From the NCBI GenBank assembly GCA_016717005.1, contig JADJUF010000016.1:62001-126000 (forward strand): 64,000 bases of DNA, read 5' to 3'. Below the pieces are notes generated by a model. The model was not told the origin of the DNA. It searched no databases and saw only the letters and a list, made by a program, of their open reading frames with translations. The DNA is from Myxococcales bacterium. Its GTDB lineage: Bacteria > Myxococcota_A > Polyangia > Haliangiales > Haliangiaceae. Below are positions 30,993 to 42,147 of this stretch, piece after piece. A program made the translations under genes and the position numbers. Position 1 is the first letter of the stretch. Each line of letters begins with the position of its first letter.

Positions 30993-33900
30993 TCAATACC
31001 TCAGGGCGACCGAGAAGTGGAAGCGCCCGCGTGGATCATCGCCCAGCTGGGGCACCACCGGGACCGCATATTCGCCCGAGAACGCGCCGATCGGCAGGAG
31101 GACCCGCAGGGCCATGCCGACCGCCGGGCGGACGTCGCCGAGCCGGACCGAGCCCAGGGTGTTGGTCACCAGCCCGGCGTCGGTGAAGATCGCCGACGCC
31201 ACCGGGAAGCCCGCGACCCGCCACAGGGTCGCCTGGAGGTCGACGGTGGCCAGGGCCCGGATGTTGCCGCCCGCGGGCAGCACCCGCACCTGCGTGGTCT
31301 GGCCCAGCGGCGGCACCGGCTCGGTGATGATCTCGGTGGCCAGGCGATCCTCGTCGAAGCCGCGCACCGTGACGTCGCCGCCGGCGAAGAACCGCTCGAC
31401 CTCGGGCAGGAGCACCGCGCCGCCCAGCGGCACGCCGTGGTCGTAGCGGCCGTCGAGGCGCAGCTGGACCCGGCCGCTGGTGAAGAAGGTCTGGCCCGTG
31501 CCCGACAGCTTGAGGAAGGTGTCCTGGCCCAGCAGGTACGGGCTGGCGTAGGACACGCCGACCTCGGCCCGGAAGCCGTTGTCGGGCGCCAGCGGGTTGA
31601 GGTTGCCCTGGCGATCGCGGCGTTGATCCCAGGTCAGGCGGACGCCGAGCGTGCCGGTCCGGGTGCGGATCGGGTTGGTCGTCAGGTCGCCGGCCGCGCC
31701 GGCCGGGCGGATCAGCTCCTCGTCGCGCGACAGCAGGCGGACGTCGTAGCGCCCCGCGATGCCGATCAGGCGGGCCTTGTGGCGCTCGTCGGCCTCGCGC
31801 TGCCACGAGCGGATCGCCGACAGCGTGCCGCCGTAGGTGAACAGGTCACCGAAGCGCTCGGTGATCTGGTTGCGGACGTAGCCGGCGACCTCGAGGTCGA
31901 ACTGGGCGTGGACCGCGCGCCGCCACAGCCAGTGCGGCAGCCGCAGCGTGGCCTCGGCCGCCTGGTACTGGGTGCCGGCGGTGAGGTTGGTCTCGACCCG
32001 GATGCCGAGGCCGGCGACGTTGGGCAGTGACGGCTTGGCGCGGACGAACCAGCCGTTCTCGAGCGAGCCGCCGCCCTCGAGGTCGAGCTGCGCGAACACG
32101 TCCTTGCGCTCCTCGACCCGGACCAGCACGTCGACCGTGCCCTGCTTGTCGTCGTCGAAGCCCAGGAGCTTGAGCGAGACCGACGAGAACAGGTTGGTCG
32201 AGCGCAGCCGGCTCGGGCCGCCGCGGTAGAGGTCGCCGGTCAGGAGCTCGCCCTGGCCGAAGCCGAGCTCGTCCTTGATGACCCAGTCGCGGGTGCGGAA
32301 GTTGCCGCGCACGATGACCTGGCCGATGCGCAGCTCCTGGCGCTCCTCGACGTTGATCGTGACCAGCGCGGCCTGGCCGTCGGCCGACAGGATCGGCTCG
32401 GGGATCGTGACCTGGGCCCGCGGCCGGCCGACGCTCCAGTACCAGTCCTCGAGGCGCTTGGCCGCGGCCTCGATCGTGTCGCGCACGTACGGGTCGCCGA
32501 CCTTGAAGCCGAGCCGGGCCCGGACCTGGCGCTCGTCGGCGGCGGTGCCGCCGCCGGTGGCCGCGCCCTCGAACACCACGTTGACCTGGTTGATCGTCGT
32601 GCGCGGGCCCTCGTCGATCGTGAAGCGCACGCGCAGCGCGGTCGGCGCGCGATCGACCGCGACCTCGGCCATCGCCAGCGCCGCCGCGCCCCAGCCGGCC
32701 GCGGTCGGCGCCACCGCGACCCGCGCGGTCGCGCGCAGGAAGCCGCGGCGGTGGTACAGGCGCTCGAGCGCGGCCACGTCGGAGGTCAGCAGCGCGGTGG
32801 TCGGCGACGCCGAGCTGCCGAAGAACGAGAACTCGTCGGTGCGGGTGCCGATCGCGCCGGTCAGATCGCCCAGCGGCAGGCTGCACGGCTGCGGGCCGCT
32901 GGCGCCGCGGCAGGTCATCTCGACCGCCCGGACCGAGCGGGGCTGGCCCGGCTCGATCCGGAACACGACCCGGTCGAACGCGCGGAAGCGCACCCGCTCG
33001 GAGCTGACCATCACGTCGAAGTTGCCGCGGGCCTGGTAGTACTGCTCGATCGCGCGGGCCGAGGCCGCGACCTCGAAGTCGTCGACGGTCGTGGCCGCGG
33101 CGAAGGTCAGGACGCCAGCGAGGTCCTCGTCGGGCACGCGGTCGGGGTCGTTGCCCTCGAAGACGACGTCGAGCTTGCGGCGCTCGTCGATCTTGAGCGT
33201 CAGCGACACCGTCTTGGTCTTGCGATCGATCGAGCCGACCGGATCGAAGTCGCTCGCGACCCGCACCGCCGGGAACCCGCGCCGCTGGAACCGGCGGGTG
33301 ATCTCCTCGAGGTCGGCCTGGAGCTGGCTGCGCGTGAAGCGGGTCGGGCAGGTCGGCGGGAACGCCAGCCGCAGGCACACCTGCCGGTGATCGAACACCG
33401 CCTGGACCTCGCGGACCGGGATCGCGAGCGCGCCGCCGGCCTGCGACGTGTTCTCGACGGTGATCGTGCCGGCCCGGTACGACGGGCCCAGGGCCGCGGT
33501 CACCGCCACGGTCGCCCCGTAGGCGCCGGTCCGAGTGACCGAGATCGTCACCGCCGCCTCGAAGTAGCCCTCGTCGCGCAGGTAGGTGCGGACCCGCTGG
33601 GTCTCCTCGTCGAGCAGGCGCTGGCGCGGGCCCTCGTCGTAGGGGAGGGCGGCGCCGGGGCGCAGGCGCAGCCGCCGCCGGATCTCGTCGTCGAGGAACA
33701 CCCCGCGGGACGAGACCGACACGTCGACCCAGCGCACCACCAGGATCGGTGCGACCTCGAGGGTCGCGCGGATGCCGCCGTCGGGCAGGCGCGTCGTGCG
33801 GAGATCCAGCAGCCGGTAGCCGATGCGCTCGCACACCTCGAGCAACTGCTCGCGCGCCGCGTCGGTGAGGACCCGCAGCTTGCCGACCTCGGGCTCGAGG

Positions 33901-34318
33901 ATGGCCCGCACCGTCGCCGCCGGATCGATGAACGTCCCGACCACCTCCCACTCGGTCCACTGCACCGGCGGCGGCGCGGCCGGCGCGGCGTCGGGCGTCG
34001 GCAGGGCCGCGGGCGCGGGCGTCGGCGCGGGGCCGGGACCGGCGTCGGCACGGCGCGCGTCGGCGCGGGCGTCGGCAGGGCCGCGGGCGCGGGCGTCGGC
34101 GCGGGGGCCGGGACCGGCGTCGGCACGGCGCGCGTCGGCGCGGGCGTCGGCAGGGCCGCGGGCGCGGGCGTCGGCGCGGGGGCCGGGACCGGCGTCGGCA
34201 CGGCGCGCGTCGGCGCGGGCGTCGGGACCGCGGGCGGCTTCGGCTGGGCCTGGGCGCGGAGCGCGGCCGCGGTGACCGCGAGCGTGACGAGCCCCGCGCC
34301 GACCCCGCGCGCCGTCAC
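30993..34318 (-). pseudogene. TamA/BamA-like Omp85 protein with a frameshift in its N-terminal repeat
   Basis: The long frame 30993-33965 (990 residues) has POTRA-like domains (TLKIDERRKLDVVFEGNDPD, TINVEERQELRIGQVIVRGN) and a C-terminal Omp85 beta-barrel with the FFAGGDVTVRGFDEDRL loop. It ends FHFSVALRY, a typical aromatic outer-membrane end. It has no signal peptide. A signal peptide (VTLAVTAAALRAQAQ) is in the next frame, starting at the GTG at 34318 that overlaps the tamB-like stop (GTGA). The frames separate in a 75-bp repeat: one unit has four Gs (34029-34032) where the others have five. One added base would give a continuous 1108-residue protein. Either a sequencing error, a broken gene, or slippage control. 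It would insert or export outer-membrane proteins with TamB. Confidence 0.8.
33995..34240. repeat. 75-bp tandem repeat encoding Pro/Ala/Thr units
   Basis: About three copies of a 75-bp unit (anchor sequence CCGGGACCGGCGTCGGCAC at 34033, 34108 and 34183) encode a 25-residue Ala/Pro/Thr-rich repeat (PTPAPTRAVPTPVPAPAP) between the signal peptide and the first POTRA of the TamA-like protein. The unit nearest the POTRA domains is one G short in its G-run, which causes the frameshift. Confidence 0.9.
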
Positions 34319-37300
34319 CGCCACGGCGACCTCCAGCTCGTGCGCAGCACCAGCTTGGCCTCGAAGTCGCTGATGTCGCGCTCGCCCGCGTCGTCGAAGT
34401 TCTTCGACAGGTACGACGCCTCGGCCGAGGCCTGGGTGATCAGCCGATACTCGAGGCGGGCGTTGACGGTCGAGCCGCGGGTGGTGCGCTCGAGATCGCC
34501 GACGAAGCGGCCGTTCTCGAACACCCGGGCCTCGCCGTGGAAGCCGAACGAGCCGAGGTTGAACTCGATGCGCGCGACGTCGAGGCCCGACAGATCGCGC
34601 AGCGTGTCGGCCACGGCCCGGGTCAGGAGATCGCCGGCGGCCTGGCGGAACAGCTCGTCGGTGTAGCCCTGGGAGGTGTCGGTCGATGGGTTGATCCGGG
34701 TCGGGTCGCTGCCGATCGCCGCCTGGCCGAGGTTGCGCCGGAACTCGTCGGGCGTGCGGCCCGAGATGATCAGGGTCAGCGTCTGGGCCTTGTTGAGCCC
34801 CGACGCGGTGTAGAGGTCGAGGTGCGGCTGGGCCAGGGTCTTCTCGACCCGCAGGATGATCAGGTGATCGGTGCCGGTCGGATCGCGGTAGTCGGCCTCG
34901 CTGGTGATGTCGAGCGTCGGCGTCTGGCCCAGCGGCAAGAGCGACTCGAACTGGATCGCGCCGGAGGTGCGCGTGAAGCGCGCGCGCAGCCCCGGGATCT
35001 TGAACGTGCCGCGCTGGACCAGGATCGTGCCCTCGAGCCGCGGGTCGCGGGGCGTGCCGGTCAGGGTCAGGCCGCCCTCCATGTCGATCGACGCGATGTT
35101 GTTGGCGACCGAGAACCGGCGGGCGTCGACCGACAGGTCGAGCCGGGCGTTGGCCAGCATCGGCGACGCCTCCCAGAACGGCGGCGACGACGGGCCGCTC
35201 GACGTGGCCGGGCGCAGCACCTCGCCCAGGTTGAAGTCGACCAGGTAGCGGCCGCTGACCAGCTCGACCTTGCCGGCGACCTCGAGCTGGCGCTGGTCGA
35301 GCACGATCCGCAGCTGGTCGACGTTGACGATCAGGTCGAGCTTGCGCGGCACCCGGTACGGGTAGGCCTCGAGCGACGCGGTCAGATCGGCGGCGCCGTC
35401 GGCGATGCCGAAGTCGACCAGCTCGACCGTGCCGCGGATGCCGCGCAGCCGGCCCTCGCCGTCGATCGAGCCGCCGACGTCGTCGAGGTTGATCTCGAGC
35501 CGGGCCGGATCCCGCTCGTCGTCGGTGACCGAGATCGAGCCCTCGGACAGCGCGATCTCGCGCTGGAGGCCGCGCGCGAACACCGTCAGCGGTCGGGTCG
35601 CGTCGAACGTGAGCGTGCCGTCGATGCGCGGCCGCGCCCGCTTGCCGAACAGCCGCAGGTTGACGTCGGCGGCGCCGTTGGCGGTGGTGATCGCGCCCGG
35701 GGCCGCCAGCACCGACGCCAGCATCAGCATCTCGCCGCCGAGCGCGCCGGTGACGATCACGCTGTACTCGGCGGGCACCGCGCCCTGGAGCACGATGCCG
35801 CCCGACACCGCCAGCGACGCCGGCTCGGTCGAGTAGCCGTCGTCGACCTCGAGCGACAGGCCGGTGAACGACACCGCGCGCCGCCCGGGCCCGGCCGACG
35901 GGCCGGTGGCGTCGTCGATCTCGATCTTGCCGGCCGGGATGCGCAGCCACGCCTCCTGCCGCGCCGGCCGGACCCGGACGTCGGCGACGTCGAGGGTGGC
36001 GTTGAGCCGCGGCGCCGCCGGCAGCCCGGTCACGCGCACCGTCAGCTCGGCCGAGCCGCGGGCGTCGTCGAGCAGGCGCCCGGTCAGCGGCAGCGTGCGC
36101 GCGACGTCGAGCGTGCCGCGGGCCGACAGGTCGAGGCGGTTGGCCCCGACCGTGCCCACGACCGCGATCGATCCGAGCTCGGTGACCAGCACCATCGGCT
36201 GGTTGATCCGCAGGTCCTTGCCGTCGAACGTGGCCGACACCGGGGCGCCGAGGCGCACGTCGAGCGGCTCGGGCGTGGCGCCCAGCCCGGGCACCGCCAC
36301 GGTCGCGGTCAGCTCCGACAGGTCGACGTTGACGTCGAGCGGCGCCCGCGGGTCGGTCAGCGCGGTGCGCACGCGGATGCGGCCGCTGATCGCGGCCCGC
36401 GCCATCGGCACGCCCGCGAGCGCGGCCAGGTCGACGAAGGCGTCGAGGGGCAGGCGGCTGAAGTCGACCGTGACGTCGAGCCGGTAGGGCGCCGTGGTCG
36501 TGATGCGCCCGCGCACGGTCAGGCGACCATCGAGGAAGCTGCCGTCGAGCGCGATCGCGTCGGCGCCGGCGGGGCTCAGCGTGACGGCGCCGTCGCCGAC
36601 GAAGCCGCCCAGGGCCCAGGCCCGGCTGATCCGCACCGTCCCGGCCACGGTCGGCGCGTCGACCGTGCCGCCCAGGCGCAGCTGGGGCGCGTCGATGACC
36701 GCGCCGGCCGGCCAGGTCGCGCCGAGCAGCTTCGCGATCGCCGCCAGGGGCAACGCCGAGATCGACAGGTCGCCGCCCAGCTGCTGGGTGCGATCGGCCG
36801 ACACCCGCGCCAGGACCTCGCCGCCGGCCTCGCGCCGCGCCCGGGCGATCACGCAGCGGCCGCTGTGCTTGCCGATGTCGAGGCAGGCCGGGTCGCCGCC
36901 CGGCGGCGCGACCCGCGGGCACGCCTTGAGCGGCGTCGGCGCCATGTTCATCCACACGCCGACGTCGGCGTAGCTGTCGCCGAGCGCGGTGATCTTGTTC
37001 GAGCAGGCCCAGCCCTCGGCGCTCATCCGGGCTGGGTCGATCGGCCCGCGCAGGATCAGATCGGCCGCGAGCGCGCCGCCGACGCGCTTGGCGCCGAAGG
37101 GCAGGCGGCTCAGGTCGACGCCGCGCGCGACCACGTGCAGGCGCTCGAGCCAGGTGGTGGCGCCGACGTGGATCGTGCCGTCGGCGCGGATCGAGCCGCC
37201 GAGCTTGGGCATGCGCACGTTCTCGACGGTCAGGCGCTCGTCGAGGAAGCGGAACCCGGCCGTCGTCACGGTGCCGACGACCGGCACGTCGAGGAACACG

Positions 37301-39201
37301 ATGTTCCGGCCGACGATCGCGGGCCCGTCGGCGCTGGCGACGCCGCGGAACTTGATGTCGTCGAACGGCGTGCGCTGGGCCTGGCGCGCCGCGCGCGGCC
37401 GCGCCGCGACCGCGACCCGGGGCCGAGGCCGCACCCGGGCGGGCCGCCGCGGACGGAGCGCCCCGCCGGCGCCGCGGCGCTGGCGCGTGGTCGCGGCGGC
37501 CTTGGCCTTGGCCTTGGGCGCGGGCTTGGGGTTCGCGCACTGCATCGCGCGCTGCAGCGCCAGCAGGTCGCCGATCCGCCCCGACGCCTCCTGCACGTCG
37601 AACGGCGGCAGGGCGGTCGAGCGCGGGTCGAGGGTCAGGCCGACGAGCGCGCTGGTCGCGCCGAACTGCAGGCGCATGTCCTGCACCGTCACCGTGCCGA
37701 ACGCCTGGTCGGCGTAGACCGTGCCGCCGCTGGCGTGGACCTTGCCCAGCCGCAGATCGAGCTGGTCGAGCTGCGCCAGGATCTTGGTGTCGCCCTTGTA
37801 GCGGCGGGCGCGGAAGTGGCCGGACAGCGTCGAGCCGAGCACGTCGCGCTGGCACTTCGGCATCCACCGAGCCAGCTCGAGCGGCTCGTGGATGTCGACC
37901 TGGGCGTTGACCAGGAACGGCGCCTCGTCGGAGCCGTCGCCCTCGAAGCTGGCCGACAGCGTGAGCTCGCCGCCGACGCCGCGGGCGATGAACTCGTCGA
38001 CGCTGCCGGCGTTGACCGCGAGGTCGTAGCCCGCGTGCAGGCTGTCGAGGTTGAGCAAGACCGACGTGCGCAGGCCGGTCTTGGGGTCGGGCGGCACGAA
38101 GTCCATGAGGTCGTAGGTGAGGCCGGAGATCTCGAGCTCGATCGTCGGGTAGAACACGATCGGGCCGGTGACGACGGCCTGGACCTTGACGTCGTCGCCG
38201 CCGAGGTCGACCAGGATCGACTGCTTGAGCATCGGCCCGGCGTTGTCGACGGTGGCGGTGATCTGCCACGAGCCGCCGTACGGCGTGTCCCAGTAGTCGA
38301 TCATCGCGCCGCGGAGCTTCACGTGGGCGCGGCTGACGGTGTCGATCTCGAGATCGAACGTGAGCGTGTTGGCGACCGGGCTGGCCGGCCACGTCGTCGG
38401 GATCTGCTTGAGCGTGTTGACCGTCAGGCGCTCGATCGGGAACTTGTAGAACCCGCGCCACTGGCCGTCCTTGTACTTCTCCCAGAGGATGTCGATCTCG
38501 CCGGGGCCGCCGGTCGGGGCCAGCGCGAAGTAGAACTTCGGCACCAGCGGATCCGACGCGTCCATGTACAGGAAGCCGGTGGCGTTGACGTCGTGGACCA
38601 GCGCGCGGAACGCGTAGTCGCCGTCCTTGAGCCCGCTCCAGATCTCGAGGTCGAGGTCCTCGACCGTGAAGTCGCGCAGGTCGAACACCGGCTTGCGGCT
38701 GGCGTGGATGCCGACGTAGAAGCCGGCCTTGCGCACGCCGTAGAACGCGGCCAGCAGGCTGAAGACCTTGCGGTCGTACTCGTGGAGCGGGTTGGGCTCG
38801 GCGATCTCGCGCAGGTGGACGTGGCCGCCGTGGACGTGGATCTTGCGCAGCACGAAGTCGTGGCGCGCGAACATGAGCGCGTGGATGTCGATCTCGGTCG
38901 TCAGCCGCGGCGTCTCGAGGACCAGCTGGCCCTCCTCGTCCCAGATCCTCACGTCGATCAGCTCGAGCGGGATCCAGCCGCCGCGGACGATCGTCTGGAT
39001 GCCGGACACGGGCCAGTTGACCGACGCGACCTCGATGCGGCCGCGCATCGACCGGTTCATCATGTCGGTCAGCGTGGTCGCGAGGTCGGGGCCCTCGAAC
39101 CGCACGCGCAAGATCGCCACGGCTGCACCGGTGACGACCAGGAGCGCCAGCCCGGTAGCCACCAGCCACCGGCGCAACCGGATCGCAGGGCGGACCAGCA
39201 C
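34315..39201 (-). CDS. tamB: TamB-like translocation and assembly module protein
   Basis: A 1628-residue protein. An N-terminal membrane anchor (WLVATGLALLVVTGAAVAIL, residues about 12-31) is followed by a long stretch of repetitive beta sequence of AsmA/TamB character and the conserved TamB C-terminal domain (DLSVDARRFSVANNIASIDM, RGTFKIPGLRARFTRTSGAI, FRRNLGQAAIGSD). It spans the periplasm and is thought to move lipids or proteins to the outer membrane, with the downstream Omp85 partner. A very basic Pro/Arg/Lys insertion at about residues 553-605 is unusual. ATG at 39199-39201. Its stop overlaps the TamA-like start by 4 bp. Confidence 0.87.
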   Translation of the reverse strand: MLVRPAIRLRRWLVATGLALLVVTGAAVAILRVRFEGPDLATTLTDMMNRSMRGRIEVASVNWPVSGIQTIVRGGWIPLELIDVRIWDEEGQLVLETPRLTTEIDIHALMFARHDFVLRKIHVHGGHVHLREIAEPNPLHEYDRKVFSLLAAFYGVRKAGFYVGIHASRKPVFDLRDFTVEDLDLEIWSGLKDGDYAFRALVHDVNATGFLYMDASDPLVPKFYFALAPTGGPGEIDILWEKYKDGQWRGFYKFPIERLTVNTLKQIPTTWPASPVANTLTFDLEIDTVSRAHVKLRGAMIDYWDTPYGGSWQITATVDNAGPMLKQSILVDLGGDDVKVQAVVTGPIVFYPTIELEISGLTYDLMDFVPPDPKTGLRTSVLLNLDSLHAGYDLAVNAGSVDEFIARGVGGELTLSASFEGDGSDEAPFLVNAQVDIHEPLELARWMPKCQRDVLGSTLSGHFRARRYKGDTKILAQLDQLDLRLGKVHASGGTVYADQAFGTVTVQDMRLQFGATSALVGLTLDPRSTALPPFDVQEASGRIGDLLALQRAMQCANPKPAPKAKAKAAATTRQRRGAGGALRPRRPARVRPRPRVAVAARPRAARQAQRTPFDDIKFRGVASADGPAIVGRNIVFLDVPVVGTVTTAGFRFLDERLTVENVRMPKLGGSIRADGTIHVGATTWLERLHVVARGVDLSRLPFGAKRVGGALAADLILRGPIDPARMSAEGWACSNKITALGDSYADVGVWMNMAPTPLKACPRVAPPGGDPACLDIGKHSGRCVIARARREAGGEVLARVSADRTQQLGGDLSISALPLAAIAKLLGATWPAGAVIDAPQLRLGGTVDAPTVAGTVRISRAWALGGFVGDGAVTLSPAGADAIALDGSFLDGRLTVRGRITTTAPYRLDVTVDFSRLPLDAFVDLAALAGVPMARAAISGRIRVRTALTDPRAPLDVNVDLSELTATVAVPGLGATPEPLDVRLGAPVSATFDGKDLRINQPMVLVTELGSIAVVGTVGANRLDLSARGTLDVARTLPLTGRLLDDARGSAELTVRVTGLPAAPRLNATLDVADVRVRPARQEAWLRIPAGKIEIDDATGPSAGPGRRAVSFTGLSLEVDDGYSTEPASLAVSGGIVLQGAVPAEYSVIVTGALGGEMLMLASVLAAPGAITTANGAADVNLRLFGKRARPRIDGTLTFDATRPLTVFARGLQREIALSEGSISVTDDERDPARLEINLDDVGGSIDGEGRLRGIRGTVELVDFGIADGAADLTASLEAYPYRVPRKLDLIVNVDQLRIVLDQRQLEVAGKVELVSGRYLVDFNLGEVLRPATSSGPSSPPFWEASPMLANARLDLSVDARRFSVANNIASIDMEGGLTLTGTPRDPRLEGTILVQRGTFKIPGLRARFTRTSGAIQFESLLPLGQTPTLDITSEADYRDPTGTDHLIILRVEKTLAQPHLDLYTASGLNKAQTLTLIISGRTPDEFRRNLGQAAIGSDPTRINPSTDTSQGYTDELFRQAAGDLLTRAVADTLRDLSGLDVARIEFNLGSFGFHGEARVFENGRFVGDLERTTRGSTVNARLEYRLITQASAEASYLSKNFDDAGERDISDFEAKLVLRTSWRSPWR

Positions 39202-39273
39202 GCGTCGGTTACGGTAGCAGGTTGCGGGCGGGCCCGCCCGGGTTCGCCCCGACGATGTCGTCGGGGGCGCCGG

Positions 39274-39684
39274 TCACTGCGCGCAGTACTCGACCGCCGA
39301 CGGCGCGCCCTCGCGGACGACCACGCACCGGGTCACCGAGACCTCGTCGGTCTCGAACGTGACGGCGACGTTGTCGCCGAGCCCGGCCGGGAAGGGCGCC
39401 GTGGGGCCGACGCTGCCGTCGGCCCGGGCCGTGGCGATCACGCCGCTGCCGGCCGTGCGGTTGAAGACGTAGACCGTGGCGCCGGAGTAGTTGGGCTCGG
39501 CGGCGTAGCTGAACGTCGCGACGCCGTCGGTCGGGCTCAGCGCGAACACCATCGACGACGGCTCCGGCGGCGGGATCGGGATCGACGGCGTGATGCACGC
39601 CCCGAGCGTCAGCCCGACAAACAGCGCAAACACAGCCAGAGCGCGAGCCATCACGACAACAAGCCTACGCAACTTTCGATCCAC
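39274..39684 (-). CDS. Small hypothetical lipoprotein
   Basis: A 136-residue protein with an N-terminal RKLRR charge cluster and hydrophobic segment ending LFVGLTLGACITPS, a lipoprotein signal. The GTG at 39682-39684 is chosen because a perfect AGGAGG lies 7 nt upstream (39692-39697); an ATG eleven codons later would lack such a site. The mature region has a fibronectin-like strand pattern (ATVYVFNRTAG, DNVAVTFETDEVSVTRCVVV) and a pair of Cys near the end. The function is unknown. It ends 72 bp before tamB on the same strand. Confidence 0.7.
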   Translation of the reverse strand: MDRKLRRLVVVMARALAVFALFVGLTLGACITPSIPIPPPEPSSMVFALSPTDGVATFSYAAEPNYSGATVYVFNRTAGSGVIATARADGSVGPTAPFPAGLGDNVAVTFETDEVSVTRCVVVREGAPSAVEYCAQ

Positions 39685-39779
39685 ATGCACCCCTCCTGAT
39701 TTCCGCCACTTCCCACCCAGCCACCTGACAACCAGATTGGCAATCCGCAACAACGGTTGTCGCATCGTGCGGGCCAGCG

Positions 39780-40045
39780 GGTGTCTGCGCCGACGGGTGT
39801 CCTGCGCCGACGGGTGTCACCCGATCGTCAGCGGGACTGCGCCGACGGGTGTCCTGCGCCGACGGGTGTCCTGCGCTGACGGGTGTCCTGCGCCGACGGG
39901 TGTCCTGCGCTGACGGGTGTCACCCGATCGTCAGCGGGACTGCGCCGACGGGTGTCACCCGATCGTCAGCTGGACCTGCGCTGACGGGTGTCACCCGATC
40001 GTCAGCTGGACCTGCGCTGACGGGTGTCACCCGATCGTCAGTGGC
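39780..40045. repeat. Tandem block of palindromic 17/35-bp repeats
   Basis: Ten copies of GACGGGTGTC start at 39792, 39809, 39844, 39861, 39878, 39895, 39912, 39947, 39983 and 40019, so spacings are 17 or 35-36 bp. Five copies (the 2nd and 7th to 10th) are extended to include CACCCGATCGTCAG, making an imperfect palindrome CTGACGGGTGTCACCCG plus ATCGTCAG able to fold as a hairpin. The block lies between the terminator of the beta-barrel operon and the small lipoprotein gene. No gene is seen in 39685-40246. Confidence 0.85.
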
Positions 40046-40060
40046 TGCGCCCGCTCCGCC

Positions 40061-40094
40061 GAAAACGAAACCGGGCGCCACGTCGGGCGCCCGG
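40061..40094 (-). terminator. Rho-independent terminator of the beta-barrel operon
   Basis: A perfect 9-bp stem, CCGGGCGCC (40071-40079) with GGCGCCCGG (40086-40094), loop ACGTCG, is followed on the minus strand by TTTCGTTTTC (40061-40070). It sits about 150 bp after the stop of the 40247 gene. Confidence 0.75.
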
Positions 40095-40246
40095 CCAAAT
40101 CCACCCTCCGCCCACGCTCTGGGCCGTTTCGACCTCGACGTGCCGCCGTGGCTTGGTGGTGACCACGGACCTCGGAGCGCCCCTACACCTGCCTGGGCCC
40201 CGGCGTATGCGCCGGGGGAGGGTTGTTTCGAAAAACCCTCTCTGGA

Positions 40247-41146
40247 TTACCGCGTGCGCTTCACCTGCATCGGCAGCATGATCGACACGCCGACGCCGGC
40301 GAAGAGGTGGTGCAGGAAGCGGCTGTCGTCGCTCTTGACCGCCAGGTCGGCGTTGAAGTCGGCGCCCGACGGGTTGTCGGTGAACGCGTAGTCGCGGACC
40401 GCGAGGTCGATCGCGATGAAGTCGTTCACGAACACGTGGATGCCGCCGCCCAGGTACAGGCCCGGCTTGAAGCCCGCGTTGAGCGGCGGATCGTCGTTGG
40501 GGTTGTCGTCGGGCAGGGGCGCCATCGGGTCGGCGGGGTTGGCCTCGGGGCCGCCCGGATCGGTGTCGTCGCAGACGGTGCGGGCGCAGTCCGAGGTCAG
40601 CTGCGCGAACGAGACGCCGCCCTGGAAGTAGAAGTCGAAGTTCACGAACGACTTGCCGAACGCCGCCAGCTTGCCGTACCAGGGCGTGAGGCTGACGTAG
40701 GCGGCGCCGTGGAACGGCATCTTGTTCAGGTGCTGCGCGAACTCGGTCTTCGACGGCTCGCGGCTGCCCGACGACGCGCCCGGGGGCGGCATCGGATCCG
40801 CGTCCTCGAGGGTCGCCAGGACGCGCTCGGTGAGCTTGGTGTCGATCGAGGCCGAGCCCACGCCGATCACGCCGAACGACAGCATGTCGCTCAGGTGGTA
40901 CTCGAGCTTGAGGCCGCCACCGACGAAGTGGCGGAAGTCGGCGTTGATCGTCGACTCGAACATCGGGGTCGCCTCGAGGCGCTTGGCCACGAGCAGCAGC
41001 CGGTGGCGCACCGCCGGCTGGGTTTCGAGGTCGCTCTTGTTCTCCGCCGACGCGGCGGCGGGCGCACCCAGCAGCGTGGCGGTCGCGAGGGCCCCACCGA
41101 CGAGGGGCGCCAGGGAGCGGGACCAGAGACGGGCGTTGGTGGTCAC
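40247..41146 (-). CDS. Outer-membrane beta-barrel domain protein
   Basis: A 299-residue protein starting at GTG, with a signal peptide (SLAPLVGGALATATLLGAPAAASAE). It contains repeated amphipathic strands (KLEYHLSDMLSFGVIGVG, GAAYVSLTPWYGKLAAFGK, YLGGGIHVFVNDFIAIDLAVRDY) and an end GVGVSIMLPMQV, the pattern of the myxobacterial outer-membrane beta-barrel family. A Pro/Asp-rich loop with two Cys (CARTVCDD) is inserted mid-barrel. It is the second gene of a pair; its paralog starts 11 bp upstream. The function is unknown, presumably outer-membrane structure or transport. Confidence 0.75.
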   Translation of the reverse strand: MTTNARLWSRSLAPLVGGALATATLLGAPAAASAENKSDLETQPAVRHRLLLVAKRLEATPMFESTINADFRHFVGGGLKLEYHLSDMLSFGVIGVGSASIDTKLTERVLATLEDADPMPPPGASSGSREPSKTEFAQHLNKMPFHGAAYVSLTPWYGKLAAFGKSFVNFDFYFQGGVSFAQLTSDCARTVCDDTDPGGPEANPADPMAPLPDDNPNDDPPLNAGFKPGLYLGGGIHVFVNDFIAIDLAVRDYAFTDNPSGADFNADLAVKSDDSRFLHHLFAGVGVSIMLPMQVKRTR

Positions 41147-41157
41147 GGTTCGGCTCC

Positions 41158-42096
<939 letters not shown>

Positions 42097-42147
42097 GAGG
42101 TGAGATCGTCTCCGGCGAAAGGTCCCGGGGTCGATGCCGCGAAATGC

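Noticed and set aside
34315..39201. Long antisense frames across tamB
   Set aside because: They are by-products of high GC content, rich in Arg/Ala/Gln with no domain pattern, while the minus-strand frame shows TamB motifs throughout.
39792..40045. CRISPR array
   Set aside because: The repeats are short, palindromic and directly abutting with no unique spacers of constant length; no cas genes nearby.
40216..40240. Terminator with stem GAGGGTT/AACCCTC
   Set aside because: It lacks a T-run on either strand; the stronger hairpin with T-rich tail at 40061-40094 is the better terminator.
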